Source of the DNA: Triticum aestivum
Taxonomy: Eukaryota > Streptophyta > Magnoliopsida > Poales > Poaceae
DNA: 64,000 nt
Assembly (NCBI RefSeq): GCF_018294505.1
Contig: NC_057801.1
Span: forward strand, 431,238,619-431,302,618
Reading direction: 5' to 3'
In this document: positions 1-11,472 of the stretch, piece by piece
Position numbering within the stretch: position 1 is the stretch's first letter
How the letters are laid out: each line of letters starts with the position of its first letter
Notes under the pieces: model-generated
Told to the model about the DNA's origin: nothing
Seen by the model: only the letters and a program-made list of their open reading frames with translations
Databases searched by the model: none
Translations under genes and position numbers: made by a program

Positions 1-144
1 CCTAGCAACCACGTAAAAATTGCAACAACAATTAGAGGACGTCTAACTTTTTTTTGCAGGGCATGTTGTGATGTGGTATGGCCAAAATGTGGTGTGATAT
101 ATGTTGATGTATGAGATGATCATGTTTCATAATAGGTTCATGAC
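1..144 (+). mobile_element. Copia retrotransposon 5' leader fragment
   Basis: This stretch matches, with substitutions, the untranslated leader of the complete Copia element at about 40490-40640. Shared landmarks are GAGGACGTCTAAC, TTTTTGCAGGGCATGTTG and GAGATGATCATGTTT. It is the part of the leader just upstream of the tandem array and was not itself duplicated. The rest of the element lies outside the window. Confidence 0.7.
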
Positions 145-1161
145 TTGCATGTCGATGAGTACAACAACCGACATGAGCCATAGGGTTGTTTTTAATTTAT
201 TGTATGACTTGTGTGTGAATCATTAAACGCTATGTAATTGCTTTACTTTATCGCTATGAGTTAGCAATAGCCGTAGAAGCATAGTTCACGGAGACAACCA
301 CGTGAAGGCATGATGATGGACATCATGGTGTCATGACGGTGACGATGGAGATCATGCCAATGCTTTGGAGATGGAGATCAAAAGCACAAAGATGATAGTG
401 ACCATATCATGTCACATATTGATTGCATGTGATGTTTATCTTTTATTCATCTTATTTTTCTTAGGACGACGGTAGCATTATAAGATGATCCCTTCACTTA
501 ATTTCAAGATAAAATGTGTTCTTCCTAAGTATGCACCATTGCGAAAGTTTGTCGTTTCGAAGCACCTCGTAATGATCGGGTGTGATAGACTCTACGTTCA
601 TATACAATGGGTGTAAGACAGTTTTACACATGCAGAATACTTGGGTAAAACTTGACAAGTCTAGCATGTATGGACATGGCCTCAAAACATAAAGGACCAA
701 AAGGTCGAGCATGTGTCACATAGTAGATATGATCAACATGGAGATGTTCACCATTGATGACCCCCCATCTCACGTGATGATCGGACATGGGTTAGTTGAT
801 TTGGATCATGTAGCACTTGGGCAACTTGAGGGATGTTAAAGTGGAAGTTCACTAGTAATTTGATTAACTAATCCAATTATTATGAACATAGTCTAAATGT
901 CTTTGCAATTTATGTTGTAGATCAATGGCTCGCGTTGTAGCTCCCCTAAATTTTAATGCGTTCCTAGAGAAAGCTAAGTTGAAAGACTCTGCCTGACGTG
1001 CGTCGTTGGCCTGGTCGAGCCTCCAAGGTGTCATGTGGTGCTCCCATCCAGCAGGTCTTGGCGGGGCGGCAGACCTTTTTCGTTTCGCGAGCTCGTACGG
1101 GGGCTTGTCGTTGGATGTCACCAAATCTGGCTCCGTGGGGGAGGCTGCCCTGGCTAGGGAG
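145..1161 (+). repeat. Tandem array unit 1: Copia leader plus GC-rich segment
   Basis: First of four head-to-tail copies of a roughly 1,017-bp unit. Positions 145-983 align with the leader and gag start of the Copia element at 40650-41430. An in-frame ATG at 925 begins a gag-like N-terminus that is cut off after about 20 codons. Positions 984-1161 are GC-rich, are not found in the Copia element, and recur only in the other units and next to 5851. No complete gene is present; small open frames on either strand here are not conserved coding sequence. Confidence 0.8.
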
Positions 1162-2170
1162 TTGCATGTCGATGAGTACAACAACCGACATGAGCCATAG
1201 GGTTGTTTTTAATTTATTGTATGACCTACGTGTGAATCATTAAATGCTATGTAATTGCTTTACTTTATCGCTATGAGTTAGCAATAGCCGTAGAAGCATA
1301 GTTGGCGGAGACAACCACGTGAAGGCACGATGATGGACATCATGGTGTCATGCCGGTGACGATGGAGATCATGCCAATGCTTTGGAGATGGAGATCAAAA
1401 GCACAAAGATGATAGTGACCATATCATGTCACATATTGATTGCATATGATGTTTATCTTTTATTCATCTTATTTTTCTTAGGATGAAGGTAGCATTATAA
1501 GATGATCCCTTCACTTAATTTCAAGATAAAATGTGTTCTTCCTAAGTATGCACCGTTGCGAAAGTTCGTCATTTCGAAGCACCTCATAATGATCGGGTGT
1601 GATATACTCTACGCTCATATACAAAGGGTGTAAGACAGTTTTACACATGCGGAATACTTGGGTAAAACTTGACAAGTCTAGCATGTATGGACATGGCCTC
1701 AAAACATGAAGGACCAAAAGGTCGAGCATGTGTCACATAGTAGATATGATCAACATGGAGATGTTCACCATTGATGACCCCCCATCTCACGTGATGATTG
1801 GACATGGGTTAGTTCATTTGGATCATGTAGCACTTGGGCAACTTGAGGGATGTTAAAGTGGAAGAAATTTGATTAACTAAACCAATTATTATGAACATAG
1901 TCTAAATGTCTTTGCAATTTATGTTGTAGATCAATGGCTCGCGCTGTAGCTCCCCTGAATTTTAATGCGTTCCTAGAGAAAGCTAAGTTGAAAGACTCTG
2001 CGTGACGTGCGTCGTCGGCCTGGTTGAGCCTCCAACGTGTCATGTGGTGCTCCCATCCGGCAGGTCTTGGCGGGGCGGCAGACCTTTTTCCTTTCGCGAG
2101 CTTGTACGGGGGCTTGTCGTTGGATGTCACTGAATCTGGCTCCGTGGGGGAGGCTGCCCTGGCTAGGGAC
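1162..2170 (+). repeat. Tandem array unit 2
   Basis: Second copy of the leader plus GC-rich unit. It is 1,009 bp because it lacks about 8 bp near 1866 (TTCACTAG of the other copies). The start junction reads AGGGAGTTGCATGTCG, where other junctions read AGGGACTTGCATG, a single substitution. The copies differ at only a few percent of positions by eye. Confidence 0.8.
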
Positions 2171-3187
2171 TTGCATGTCGATGAGTACAACAACCGACAT
2201 GAGCCATAGGATTGTTTTTAATTTATTGTATGACCTGCGTGTGAATCATTAAATGCTATCTAATTGCTTTACTTTATCGCTATGAGTTAGCAATAGCAGT
2301 AGAAGCATAGTTGGCGCAGACAACCACGTGAAGGCACGATGATGGACATCATGGTGTCATGCCGGTGACGATGGAGATCATGCCAATGCTTTGGAGATGG
2401 AGATCAAAAGCACAAAGATGATAGTGACCATATCATGTCACATATTGATTGGATGTGATGTTTATCTTTTATTCATCTTATTTTTCTTAGGACGACGGTA
2501 GCATTATAAGATGATCCCTTCACTTAATTTCAATATAAAATGTGTTCTTCCTAAGTATGCACCGTTGCGAAAGTTCGTCGTTTCGAAGCACCTCGTAATG
2601 ATCGGGTGTGATAGACTCTACGTTCATATACAATGGGTGTAAGACAGTTTTACACATGCAGAATACTTGGGTAAAACTTGACAAGTCTAGCATGTATGGA
2701 CATGGCCTCAAAACATGAAGGACCAAAAGGTCGAGCATGTGTCACATAGTAGATACGATCAACATGGAGATGTTCACCATTGATGACCCCCCATCTCACG
2801 TGATGATCGGACATAGGTTAGTTGATTTGGATCATGTAGCACTTGGGCAACTTGAGGGATGTTAAAGTGGAAGTTCACTAGTAATTTGATTAACTAAACC
2901 AATTATTATGAACATAGTCTAAATGTCTTTGCAATTTATGTTGTAGATCAATGGCTCGCGCTGTAGCTCCCCTGAATTTTAATGCGTTCCTAGAGAAAGC
3001 TAAGTTGAAAGACTCTACATGACGTGCGTCGTCGGCCTGGTCGAGCCTCCAACGTGTCATGTCGTGCTCCCATCTGGCAGGTCTTGGCGGGGCGGCAGAC
3101 CTTTATCCTTTCGCGAGCTCGTACGGGGGCTTGTCGTTGGATGTCACCGAATCTGGCTCCGTGGGGGAGGCTGCCCTGGCTAGGGAC
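2171..3187 (+). repeat. Tandem array unit 3
   Basis: Third copy, 1,017 bp, with the same leader, gag-start and GC-rich segment order. It shares the restored TTCACTAG with units 1 and 4 but not with unit 2. Confidence 0.8.
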
Positions 3188-3395
3188 TTGCATGTCGATG
3201 AGTACAACAACTGACATGAGCCATAGGGTTGTTTTTAATTTATTGTATGGCCTGCGTGTGAATCATTAAACGCTATGTAATTGCTTTACTTTATCGCTAT
3301 GAGTTAGCAATAGCCATAGAAGCATAGTTGGCGGAGACAACCACGTGAAGGCACGATGATGGACATCATGGTGTCATGCCGGTGACGATGGAGAT

Positions 3396-4403
3396 TGATG
3401 TCTACTACGCAACCTTCTTATTGTAGACGTTGTTGGGTCTGCAAGTGCACAGGTTTGTAGGACAGTAGCAAATTTCCCTCAAGTGGATGACCTAAGGTTT
3501 ATCAATCCGTAGGAGGGGTAGGATGAAGATGGTCTCTCTCAAACAACCCTGCAACCAAATAACAAAGAGTCTCTTGTGTCCCCAACACACCCTATACAAT
3601 GGTAAATTGTATAGGTGCACTAGTTCGGCGAAGAGATGGTGATACAAGTGCAATATGGATGGTAGATAAAGGTATTTGTAATCTGAAATTATAAAAACAG
3701 CAAGGTAGCAAGCGATAAAAGTGAGCGTAAACGGTATCGCAATGATAGGAAACAAGGCCTAGGGTTCATACTTTCACTAGTGCAAGTTCTCTCAACAATA
3801 ATAACATAGATAGATCATATAGCAATCCCTCAACATGCAACAAAGAGTCACTCCAAAGACACTAATAGCAGAGAACGAGCGAAGAGATTATGATAGGGTA
3901 CGAAACCACCTCAAAGTTATTCTTTCGGATCAATCTATTCAAGAGTTCGTACTAGAATAACACCTTAAGACACAAATCAACCAAAACCCTAATGTCACCT
4001 AGATACTCCACTGTCACCTCAAGTATCCGTGGGCATGATTATACGATATGCATCACAGAATCTCAGATTCATCTATTCAACCAACACAAAGTACTTCAAA
4101 GAGTGCCCCAAAGTTTCTACTGGAGAGTCAAGAACGTGTGCCAACCCCTATGCATAGGTTCATGGGCGGAACCCGCAAATTGGTCACCAAAACATACATC
4201 AAGAGGCACATGATATCCCATTGTCACCACAGATAAGCACGACAAGACATACATCAAGTGTTCTCATAAATTACTCAATCCGATAAGATAACTTCAAAGG
4301 GGAAAACTCAATTTATCACAAGTGAGTAGAGGGGGAGAAACATCATAAGGTCCAACTACAATAGCAAATCTCGGGATACATCAAGATCGTGCCATAGAGG
4401 GAA

Positions 4404-4440
<37 letters not shown>

Positions 4441-5036
4441 GAACACATAGCTACTGGTACATACCCTCGGCCTCGAGGGTGAACTACTCCCTCCTCGTCA
4501 TGGAGAGCGCCGGGATGATGAAGATGGCCACCGGTGATGGATCCCCCCTCTGGCAGGGTGCCGGGAAGGGCTCCCGAGAGGTTTTTGGTGGCTACAGAGG
4601 CTTGCGGCGGCGGAACTCCCGATCTATCTTCTCCATGGATGTTTTTAGGGCACGTGGGACTATATAGGCGAAAGATGTCAGTCGGGAGGTGCTCGAGGGG
4701 CCCACGAGATAGGGGGGCACGCCCTATAGGGGGGCGCGCCCTCCTATCTCGTGGAGTCCTCAAGTATCTTCTGACTTGAACTCCACGTCTCCAGGATGAT
4801 ATTCTTCCAAAAAAATCACGTTGCCGAAGGTTTCATTCCGTTTGGACTCCGTTTGATATTCCTTTTCTTCGAAATACTGAAACAGGCAATAAAACAGCAA
4901 TATGGGCTGGGCCTCCGATTAATAGGTTAGTCCCAAAAGTAATATAAAAGTGTATAATAAAGCCCATAATCATTCAAAACAGGTAATATAATAGCATGGA
5001 ACAATCAAAAATTATATATACGTTGGAGATGTATCA
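3396..5036 (-). mobile_element. Solo LTR, Gypsy-type TGATACRTCTCC family
   Basis: The element begins TGATGTCTACTACGC and ends GGAGATGTATCA, so it has TG..CA termini. It is flanked by the 5-bp duplication GAGAT at 3391-3395 and 5037-5041. Removing it restores the sequence of the other array units exactly. Read on the - strand it starts TGATACATCTCCAACG, like the LTRs at 53448, 60416 and 62625 but with a different 3' end. It has no internal region, so it is the product of LTR-LTR recombination. I would place it near the Sabrina/WHAM type of Triticeae Gypsy LTRs from memory only. Confidence 0.85.
4407..4438. repeat. (GA)n microsatellite
   Basis: About 16 uninterrupted GA dinucleotides inside the solo LTR. 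Confidence 0.95.
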
Positions 5037-5850
5037 GAGATCATGCCAATGCTTTGGAGATGGAGATCAAAAGCACAAAGATGATAGTGACCATATCATG
5101 TCACATATTGATTGCATGTGATGTTTATCTTTTATTCATCTTATTTTTCTTAGGACGATGGTAGCATTATAAGATGATCCCTTCACTTAATTTCAAGATA
5201 AAATGTGTTCTTCCTAAGTATGCACCATTGCGAAAGTTTGTCGTTTCGAAGCACCTCGCAATGATCGGGTGTGATAGACTCTACGTTCATATACAACGGG
5301 TGTAAGACAGTTTTACACATGCAGAATACTTGGGTAAAACTTGACAAGTCTAGCATGTATGGACATGGCCTCAAAACATGAAGGACCAAAAGGTCGAGCA
5401 TGTGTCACATAGTAGATACGATCAACATGGAGATGTTCACCATTGATGACCCCCATCTCACGTGATGATCAGACATGGGTTAGTTGATTTGGATCATATA
5501 GCACTTGGGCAACTTGAGGGATGTTAAAGTGGAAGTTCACTAGTAATTTGATTAACTAAACCAATTATTATGAACATAGTCTAAATGTCTTTGCAATTTA
5601 TGTTGTAGATCAATGGCTCGCGCTGTAGCTCCCCTGAATTTTAATGCGTTCCTAGAGAAAGCTAAGTTGAAAGACTCTGCGTGACGTGCGTCGTCGGCCT
5701 GGTCGAGCCTCCAACGTGTCATGTGGTGCTCCCATCCGACAGGTCTTGGCGGGGCGGCAGACCTTTTTCCTTTTGTGAGCTCGTACGGGGGCTTGTCGTT
5801 GGATGTCACCGAATCTGGCCTCGTGGGGGAGGCTGCCCTGGCTAGGGACT

Positions 5851-6260
5851 TTGCCTCCCGGCATGGATGCGGTGCGGGGTGGTAGGCAACATAGATGCGG
5901 CGGCTGCGTGGTGGCGCGGCGTGGAGGCCGCCATATTTGCCTAGGCTTGGGTGGATCTGGCTCGCTGGTTCTTTTAGCCGACGATGAGGTCTGTAGTGGC
6001 TTCTACTTGGTCATGGCATGATGGTGGGCTGCCGTCTATGGTGGCTGCGTGGTGGTGTGGCGTGGAGGGCGTCACATCTACTCGGGCTCGAGTGGAGCTG
6101 GCTCGCTGGTTCTTCCAGCCGGTGATGAGGTCTGGAGTAGCTTCTACTTGGTCATGGCGCGATGGCTTCATGGGAGGTGTGCAAGTTAGCGGAGGTGCAA
6201 TGCGTAAGGATGTGGCGTTGGGCGGTGCTCCAGCGAAATCTTGCTCGGCTCTTGCCAAAT
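5851..6260. repeat. GC-rich segment with an internal duplication of about 145 bp
   Basis: This continues the GC-rich tail of array unit 4. Two copies of a block containing GGCTGCGTGGTGG, CTGGCTCGCTGGTTCTT and CTTCTACTTGGTCATGG begin near 5896 and 6041. The style resembles GC-rich internal sequence of Triticeae DNA transposons, but no terminus is visible and I assign no family. Open frames on both strands are not convincing genes. Confidence 0.5.
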
Positions 6261-6835
6261 GATGTGGTTAGACAATTGCGAATTTGGCTCAAGATGACTA
6301 CAAGCGCCAATGAAATTCCTTCAAACTTCAGACGAGATGGTCAAGAATGAGCGAAGTTGTTGAGTTTAGGTAACTTTTATATGCGACACCTGATAAGTGT
6401 GTTGTTCACTTTCACGCATGTTAGTGATCAGTGTGTGATGACGTTGAATGGTTACTCTCAAAGTTGGGAGCACAAACTAGAGTAAAGAGAGACTTAATTT
6501 TGCTTGAGTGTTGACTATGATCAAGGAAAGAAGGGACTACAATTGCAGGTGGAGTGACATGGAGTGTGGGAATAACAACGGTACTCATGGTGTAAGTCAA
6601 GTCCAATGTACATGAAAGTTTGACGCATAGACGAATTTAGGGTGGTGATACACGTCAAGGTAGAGTTTGTTGGAGTTGTGTCGAATATTGTGTACAAGGT
6701 AGGTTTCAGTTGTAGTATGTCTAAATAAAGTAGTAGGACACTTGTATCCAAGGCTTCAAATATAATGCGGGGGGAGCCGACAGCGTGTGCTAACGCCTGA
6801 ATGGCTGGTATCGTGACGGTGTCTTGAGGAGGAGC
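6261..6835. other. Intergenic sequence, nothing recognised
   Basis: No convincing gene, terminal repeat or tandem structure is visible here. It is the left flank of the solo LTR at 6841. Confidence 0.5.
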
Positions 6836-6840
6836 GTATG

Positions 6841-8532
6841 TGTAGGATCTTGAAGTATGTCTAGAGGGGGAGGGTGATTAGACTACTTGACCAAATAAAA
6901 ACTTAACCTTTTCCCAATTTTAGTCTTTGGCAGATTTTAGCAAACTTAGCACAAGTCAAGCAATCTTAACACAATTCAAGCAAGCATGCAAAGAGTATAT
7001 GAGCAGCGGAAATTAAAGCATGCAACTTGCAAGAATGTAAAGGGAAGGGTTTGGAGATTTCAAACGCAATTTGGAGACACGGTGATTTTTGAGCCGTGGT
7101 TCCGATAGGTGGTGCTATCGTACATCCACGTTGATGGAGACCTCAACCCACGAAGGGTAACGGCCGCGCGAGTCCACGGAGGGCTCCACCCAAGAAGGGT
7201 CCACGAAGAAGCAACCTTGTCTATCCCACCATGGTCGTCGCCCACGAAAGACTTGCCTCACTAGCGGTAGATCTTCAGGAAGTAGGCGATCTCCTTGCCC
7301 TTACAAACTCCTTGGTTCAACTCCACAATCTTGTGGGAGGCTCCCAAGTGACACCTAGCCAATCTAGGAGACACCACTCTCCAAGAAGTAACAAATGGTG
7401 TGTTGATGATGAACTCCTTGCTCTTGTGCTTCAAATGATAGTCTCCCCAACACTCAACTCTCTCTCACAGGATTTGTATTTGGTGGAAAGAAGATTTGAG
7501 TGGAAAGCAACTTGGGGAAGGCTAGAGATCAAGATTCATATGGTAGGAATGGAATATCTTGGCCTCAACACATGAGTAGGTGGTTCTCTCTCAGAAATGG
7601 CAAGTTGTAAGTGTAGGTTTGTTCTGATGGCTCTCTTCACGAATGAAGAGGAGGTGGAGGGGTATATATAGCCTCCACACAAAATCTAACTGTTACACAC
7701 AATTTACTAATCTCGGTGGGACCGAATCAACAAACTCGGTCAGACCGATTTAGTAAACCTAGTGACCGTTAGGGGTTTCGGTGGGACCGACATGCAACTC
7801 GGTAGGACCGATATGTTTAGGGTTAGGGCATAACGTAATCTCGGTGAGACCGATTACACAAACTCGGTGAGACCAATTTTGGTAATAAGCTAACCAAAGA
7901 GTTGGTCAGGTAAACTCGATGGGACCGGTTCGCTCATTTCGGTGGGACCGAAATATTACGAAAGGGAAACAGAGAGTTTACATTGCAATCTCGGTGGGAC
8001 CGATCACTCATCTCGATTAGGCCGAAATGTTACGAAGGAAAACAGAGAGATTACAATCCCATCTCGGTGAGACCGAGATCCCTATCGGTGAGACCGATTT
8101 GCCTAGGGTTTGTGGTAGTGGCTATGACATCTGAACTCGGTGGCGCCGGATAGAAAGAATCGGTGGGGCCGAGTTGGACTTTAGGTTTAGGTCATATGTG
8201 GATGTGGGAAAGTAGTTGATGGTTTTGGAGCATATCACTAAGCACTATGAAGCAAGAAACTCATTAAGCAACACCTCATCCCTCCTTGATAGTATTGGCT
8301 TTTCCTATAGACTCAATGTGATCTTGGATCACTAAAATATAAAATGTAGAGTCTTGAGCTTGAAGCTTGAGCCAATCCTTTTATCCTTAGCATTTTGAGG
8401 GATCCAGTTTTCTCATCCATGCCATGCCATTCATTGAGCTTTCCTGAAATATTTGTCTTGGAATAGTATTAGCTCAATGAGCTATATGTTGTTAGGAATT
8501 ACCAAAACCACCTAGGGATAGTTGCACTTTCA
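6841..8532. mobile_element. Solo LTR with GTATG target duplication
   Basis: A 1,692-bp unit beginning TGTAGGATCTTGAAG and ending GATAGTTGCACTTTCA (TG..CA). It is flanked by the perfect 5-bp duplication GTATG at 6836-6840 and 8533-8537. No primer binding site, polypurine tract or internal region is present, so it is a solo LTR. A TATATATA stretch near 7663 could be the LTR TATA box, but it is nearly palindromic, so orientation is left open. The middle holds a dense set of short palindromes annotated separately. Open frames within it, such as the one starting at 7231, are LTR sequence and not genes. Confidence 0.85.
7715..8175. repeat. Cluster of TCGGTSRGACCGA palindromes
   Basis: About 14 copies of a short imperfect palindrome, typically CTCGGTGGGACCGA or CTCGGTGAGACCGA, spaced 15-50 bp apart inside the solo LTR. 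Some copies are decayed, for example CTCGATTAGGCCGA near 8013. Confidence 0.85.
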
Positions 8533-8537
8533 GTATG

Positions 8538-8825
8538 TAGTCAGGCTTTGAGGTTGTAGCCATGTTAGTGAACCTCGTTAATAAATTTCAGCGTTGTGCT
8601 CGTGTGATTGGTTGATTCTCGAATGACCGACGACCCTGCCTCAGATCAATTCTAACAATGCCAGTCAAATTTACAATATGCATTATGCACCTATAATGAA
8701 TGTTATACAAGAGCAGACAACCTATGTACAAACGACATTAAAGCTAAGTTCCTGCCGACTGGTCATTAGCGACAGGCACGCACGACTTCCATCATCATCG
8801 GTCGTTGGCTCATTTTTTTCAAAAA
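8538..8825. other. Intergenic sequence, nothing recognised
   Basis: Right flank of the solo LTR. I see no gene or repeat here that I can name. Confidence 0.4.
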
Positions 8826-8912
8826 AGTAGCGCCAACAGGATTCGAACCCTGCACCTGCAGCCTCACTCCTCAGTTCGACTATACCTGGTAACCATCTCA
8901 GCCAACTGCATG
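8826..8912 (-). repeat. tRNA-derived SINE-like head
   Basis: On the - strand a RNA polymerase III A-box-like TGGCTGAGATGGTTACC (about 8889-8905) is followed by a B-box-like GGTTCGAATCC (8839-8849). The spacing is typical of tRNA-derived SINEs. The ends do not pair as a seven-base acceptor stem, so I do not call a functional tRNA. An A-run on the + strand lies just outside at 8821. Confidence 0.4.
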
Positions 8913-9424
8913 TCCTGTTTGGAAGTGGGCTAATACAGTAGATATGCGATTACCGCGAGTAGGCCACTGCTATGGTGCAACCCTCCATTTGTTTTTTTCT
9001 TCTGTTAGGAATTGGTACTACTCGGATCTTGTTGTACTTCTATAGAGAATGCATTTCCAGTTTTTCTTTCACTTATGAATCATTTTGTGGTTCACTTCTT
9101 GATGGAAGTAGTCATCCCCGCGAGCACTCCGATGATACCGAGAACAACATTGGTGGTGGGATCAAAGAGGATTCAACATGATATGCACTTGGACAGGTGG
9201 GAGATGTTGGCAAAGGAAAGGTGGCGCGTCATATCATGGTAGAATTCAAGCAAATCTTCGTAGTAATTTGGTGAGAGAGGGGTCATCATAGGAGGGAAGA
9301 CTATATGTAGTTCCAACATAACAATTATGTAGTCACCGGGTTGTAGTTATCAACATGGTTAATTTTATAGTTACCAAGTTGTATATGTTATAGAAACATG
9401 ATTATTGTAGACCGACTTACCCAT
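8913..9424. other. Intergenic sequence, nothing recognised
   Basis: Short open frames near 8972-9242 lack splice context or recognisable domains. I do not call a gene. Confidence 0.35.
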
Positions 9425-10210
9425 TATTTGGTTATAGAAAATCGTTGAAAACATACTTCAGCAAACTATTTGTGTAAATAACATGATAATATAGGCTCCC
9501 AGACCTGATAATTTAGATGCAAACACCACGATGATTTTGACCCGTGAGAAAAAGTTGTTGAAAACATACCACCAATAACTTCTAAGTAATAGCATGGTAA
9601 GATACGTCCCCTGACCTAATAATTTAGCTACAAACACCATGATAAATTTGACCCGTGGAAAAAGGTTGATGAAATTAAAACATACCACCTATAACTTCTA
9701 AGTAATAGCATGGTAATATACGCCCTCGGACCTGATAACTCAGGTATACAAACACCATGATAATTTTGACCCGGAGAAAAAGATATTAAAAACATACAAC
9801 CAATTGCTTTTTGTGTAAATAGCATGATAATATAGCCTCCCGAACCTGGTAATTTAGATACAAACACCACAATAACTTTGACCCGTGGAAAAAGTTGTTA
9901 AAAACATACCACCGATAACTCCTATGTAAAAGCGTGATAATATATGCATCTGGATTTGATAACTTAGGTACAAACATCACGATAGCTTTTGACCCGTGGA
10001 AAAAAGTTATTGAAAACATACTCTATAAATAACATGGTAACACATGCTCCCGGACCTGATAACTTATGTACAAACACCACAATAACTTTTGACTCGTGGG
10101 AAAAAGTTATTGAAAACATACTCTGTAAATAACATGGTAACACAGGCTCACGAACCTGATAACTTATGTACAAACATGGCGATAATTTTGACCCATGATT
10201 TTTGTTGTTG
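9425..10210. repeat. Tandem array of about 115-bp units
   Basis: Roughly seven diverged copies of a unit. Each contains GTTGAAAACATA, AGCATGGTAATATA, CCTGATAACTTA, ACAAACACCA and TTTTGACCCGTGG in that order. Open frames on the - strand simply read through the repeats and show matching repeat-derived peptides. No terminal structure is seen. Confidence 0.8.
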
Positions 10211-10379
10211 AAAATACATGCACAACTAAGTTGATAACTTACTTAGTCCAGACGTGATAACTTTTGACCGGGAGGGGGAGGGACTTGTTAAAAAACACCC
10301 TTCGGTAATTCGTGTGTGAATATCATGGTAATATACACACAACGGAGTTAATAAACTTAGTCTACGCCTGATAACCTTT

Positions 10380-11180
10380 TGACCGAAAGAAGTTGTCGAA
10401 ATATACCAACATGAGATCTAGTCTCGAAGGCCTTGTCGCAGCGATTTTTCATGTGAAAATGGTTTTTGTACCAGAGCGGCTGTTTGAGTTACAAAATATT
10501 TTAATTTTTTTAAATTTTGGTGGAATCCTCCCTGACATTAGCATTTTCAGTTCTCTAGGGCTAGCGCATGTGCATGTGGGAAGAAGGTTGAAGAAATCAT
10601 TTTTTATGCCTCAATAATTTCTGCGTAAGCAACATGATAACTTACGCTCAACTAGCATCATAACTTGCGTAGCACATGCGTGGTATTTTTTTCTGAAAAA
10701 AGTCTGTCGAAACATACTAACACAGGGTCTAGTTTCGAAGATCTCTCCTGACGGATCTTGTATGTGAAAATAGTTTTTCGATCTAAGTGACAATTTGAGC
10801 TACAAAATATTTTAAAATTTTGAAATAGGGAGAATCTTGGATAACATCATAGTTTTGTCGTCTAGTGCATATATGCATGTGCACATGAGAAGAAAAGTTA
10901 AAATACCATCTTTTTATGCCCGGTATTTCCTATGAAAACAGCTTGGTAACTGTGTGTCACAGTCGTGATAACTTAAGTAGCACATGCGTGGTAAATTTTT
11001 ACCCGAAAAAAACCATTAGAACATATCAACATGGGATCTAGTTTCAAAGGTTTCGTTGCGATGAATCTTTTATGTGAAGACAATTTTTCAATACGGCCGA
11101 TGGTTTGAGCTACAAAACATTTTGATTTTCAATCTCCAAAAAGAATCTGCTGACATCATCTATTTCGTTTTTTCTACATG
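10380..11180. repeat. Tandem array of about 308-bp units, three copies
   Basis: Three diverged copies are anchored by GATCTAGT(C/T)TCGAAGG-like text near 10410, 10718 and 11027, each followed by ACAAAATATTTT and a trailing CTGACATCAT block. The spacing is 308-309 bp. The units also contain single copies of the TGATAACTT motif of the upstream 115-bp array, so the two arrays are probably parts of one repetitive element. Confidence 0.75.
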
Positions 11181-11472
11181 GATGTAATTAGAAGATTTTA
11201 ATTAAACAAGGATTGATGAAAACACAAATAGAAAAGCATGCATGCATACATGGGAGGTCGTGTGAGGGAGATAGAAAGGATCGTCCGGATATGTCCCCTA
11301 AATTCCAAACGTTAGGATGTTAGTCATGTCCTTTAAATATTAACGTAGATCGGCGGCTGAAAATCTACGTGCCCCATTCCTGCGTGCAAAAGAGGACAAA
11401 GTTGCGGTAATGTTACCTACGTTCGCTCACTGGGAGAGGGGTGGCAGTGAACCATGTGTGATGGCAATTTTA

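Larger units (their letters stand above)
3188..5850 (+). repeat. Tandem array unit 4, split by a solo LTR
   Basis: Fourth copy of the unit. It is interrupted between 3395 and 5042 by a 1,641-bp solo LTR and otherwise matches units 1-3. Its GC-rich tail runs straight on into unique sequence at 5851 (ACTTTGCCTCCCGG). This makes unit 4 the copy that still shows the original right-hand flank of the duplication. Confidence 0.8.

Noticed and set aside
864..6260. Repeated frames of 72-106 codons on both strands in the array
   Set aside because: They recur because the DNA recurs. The true sense of the leader is the + strand non-coding leader and gag start of a Copia element.
8826..8912. Functional tRNA gene
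   Set aside because: Pol III boxes are present, but the acceptor stem does not pair.
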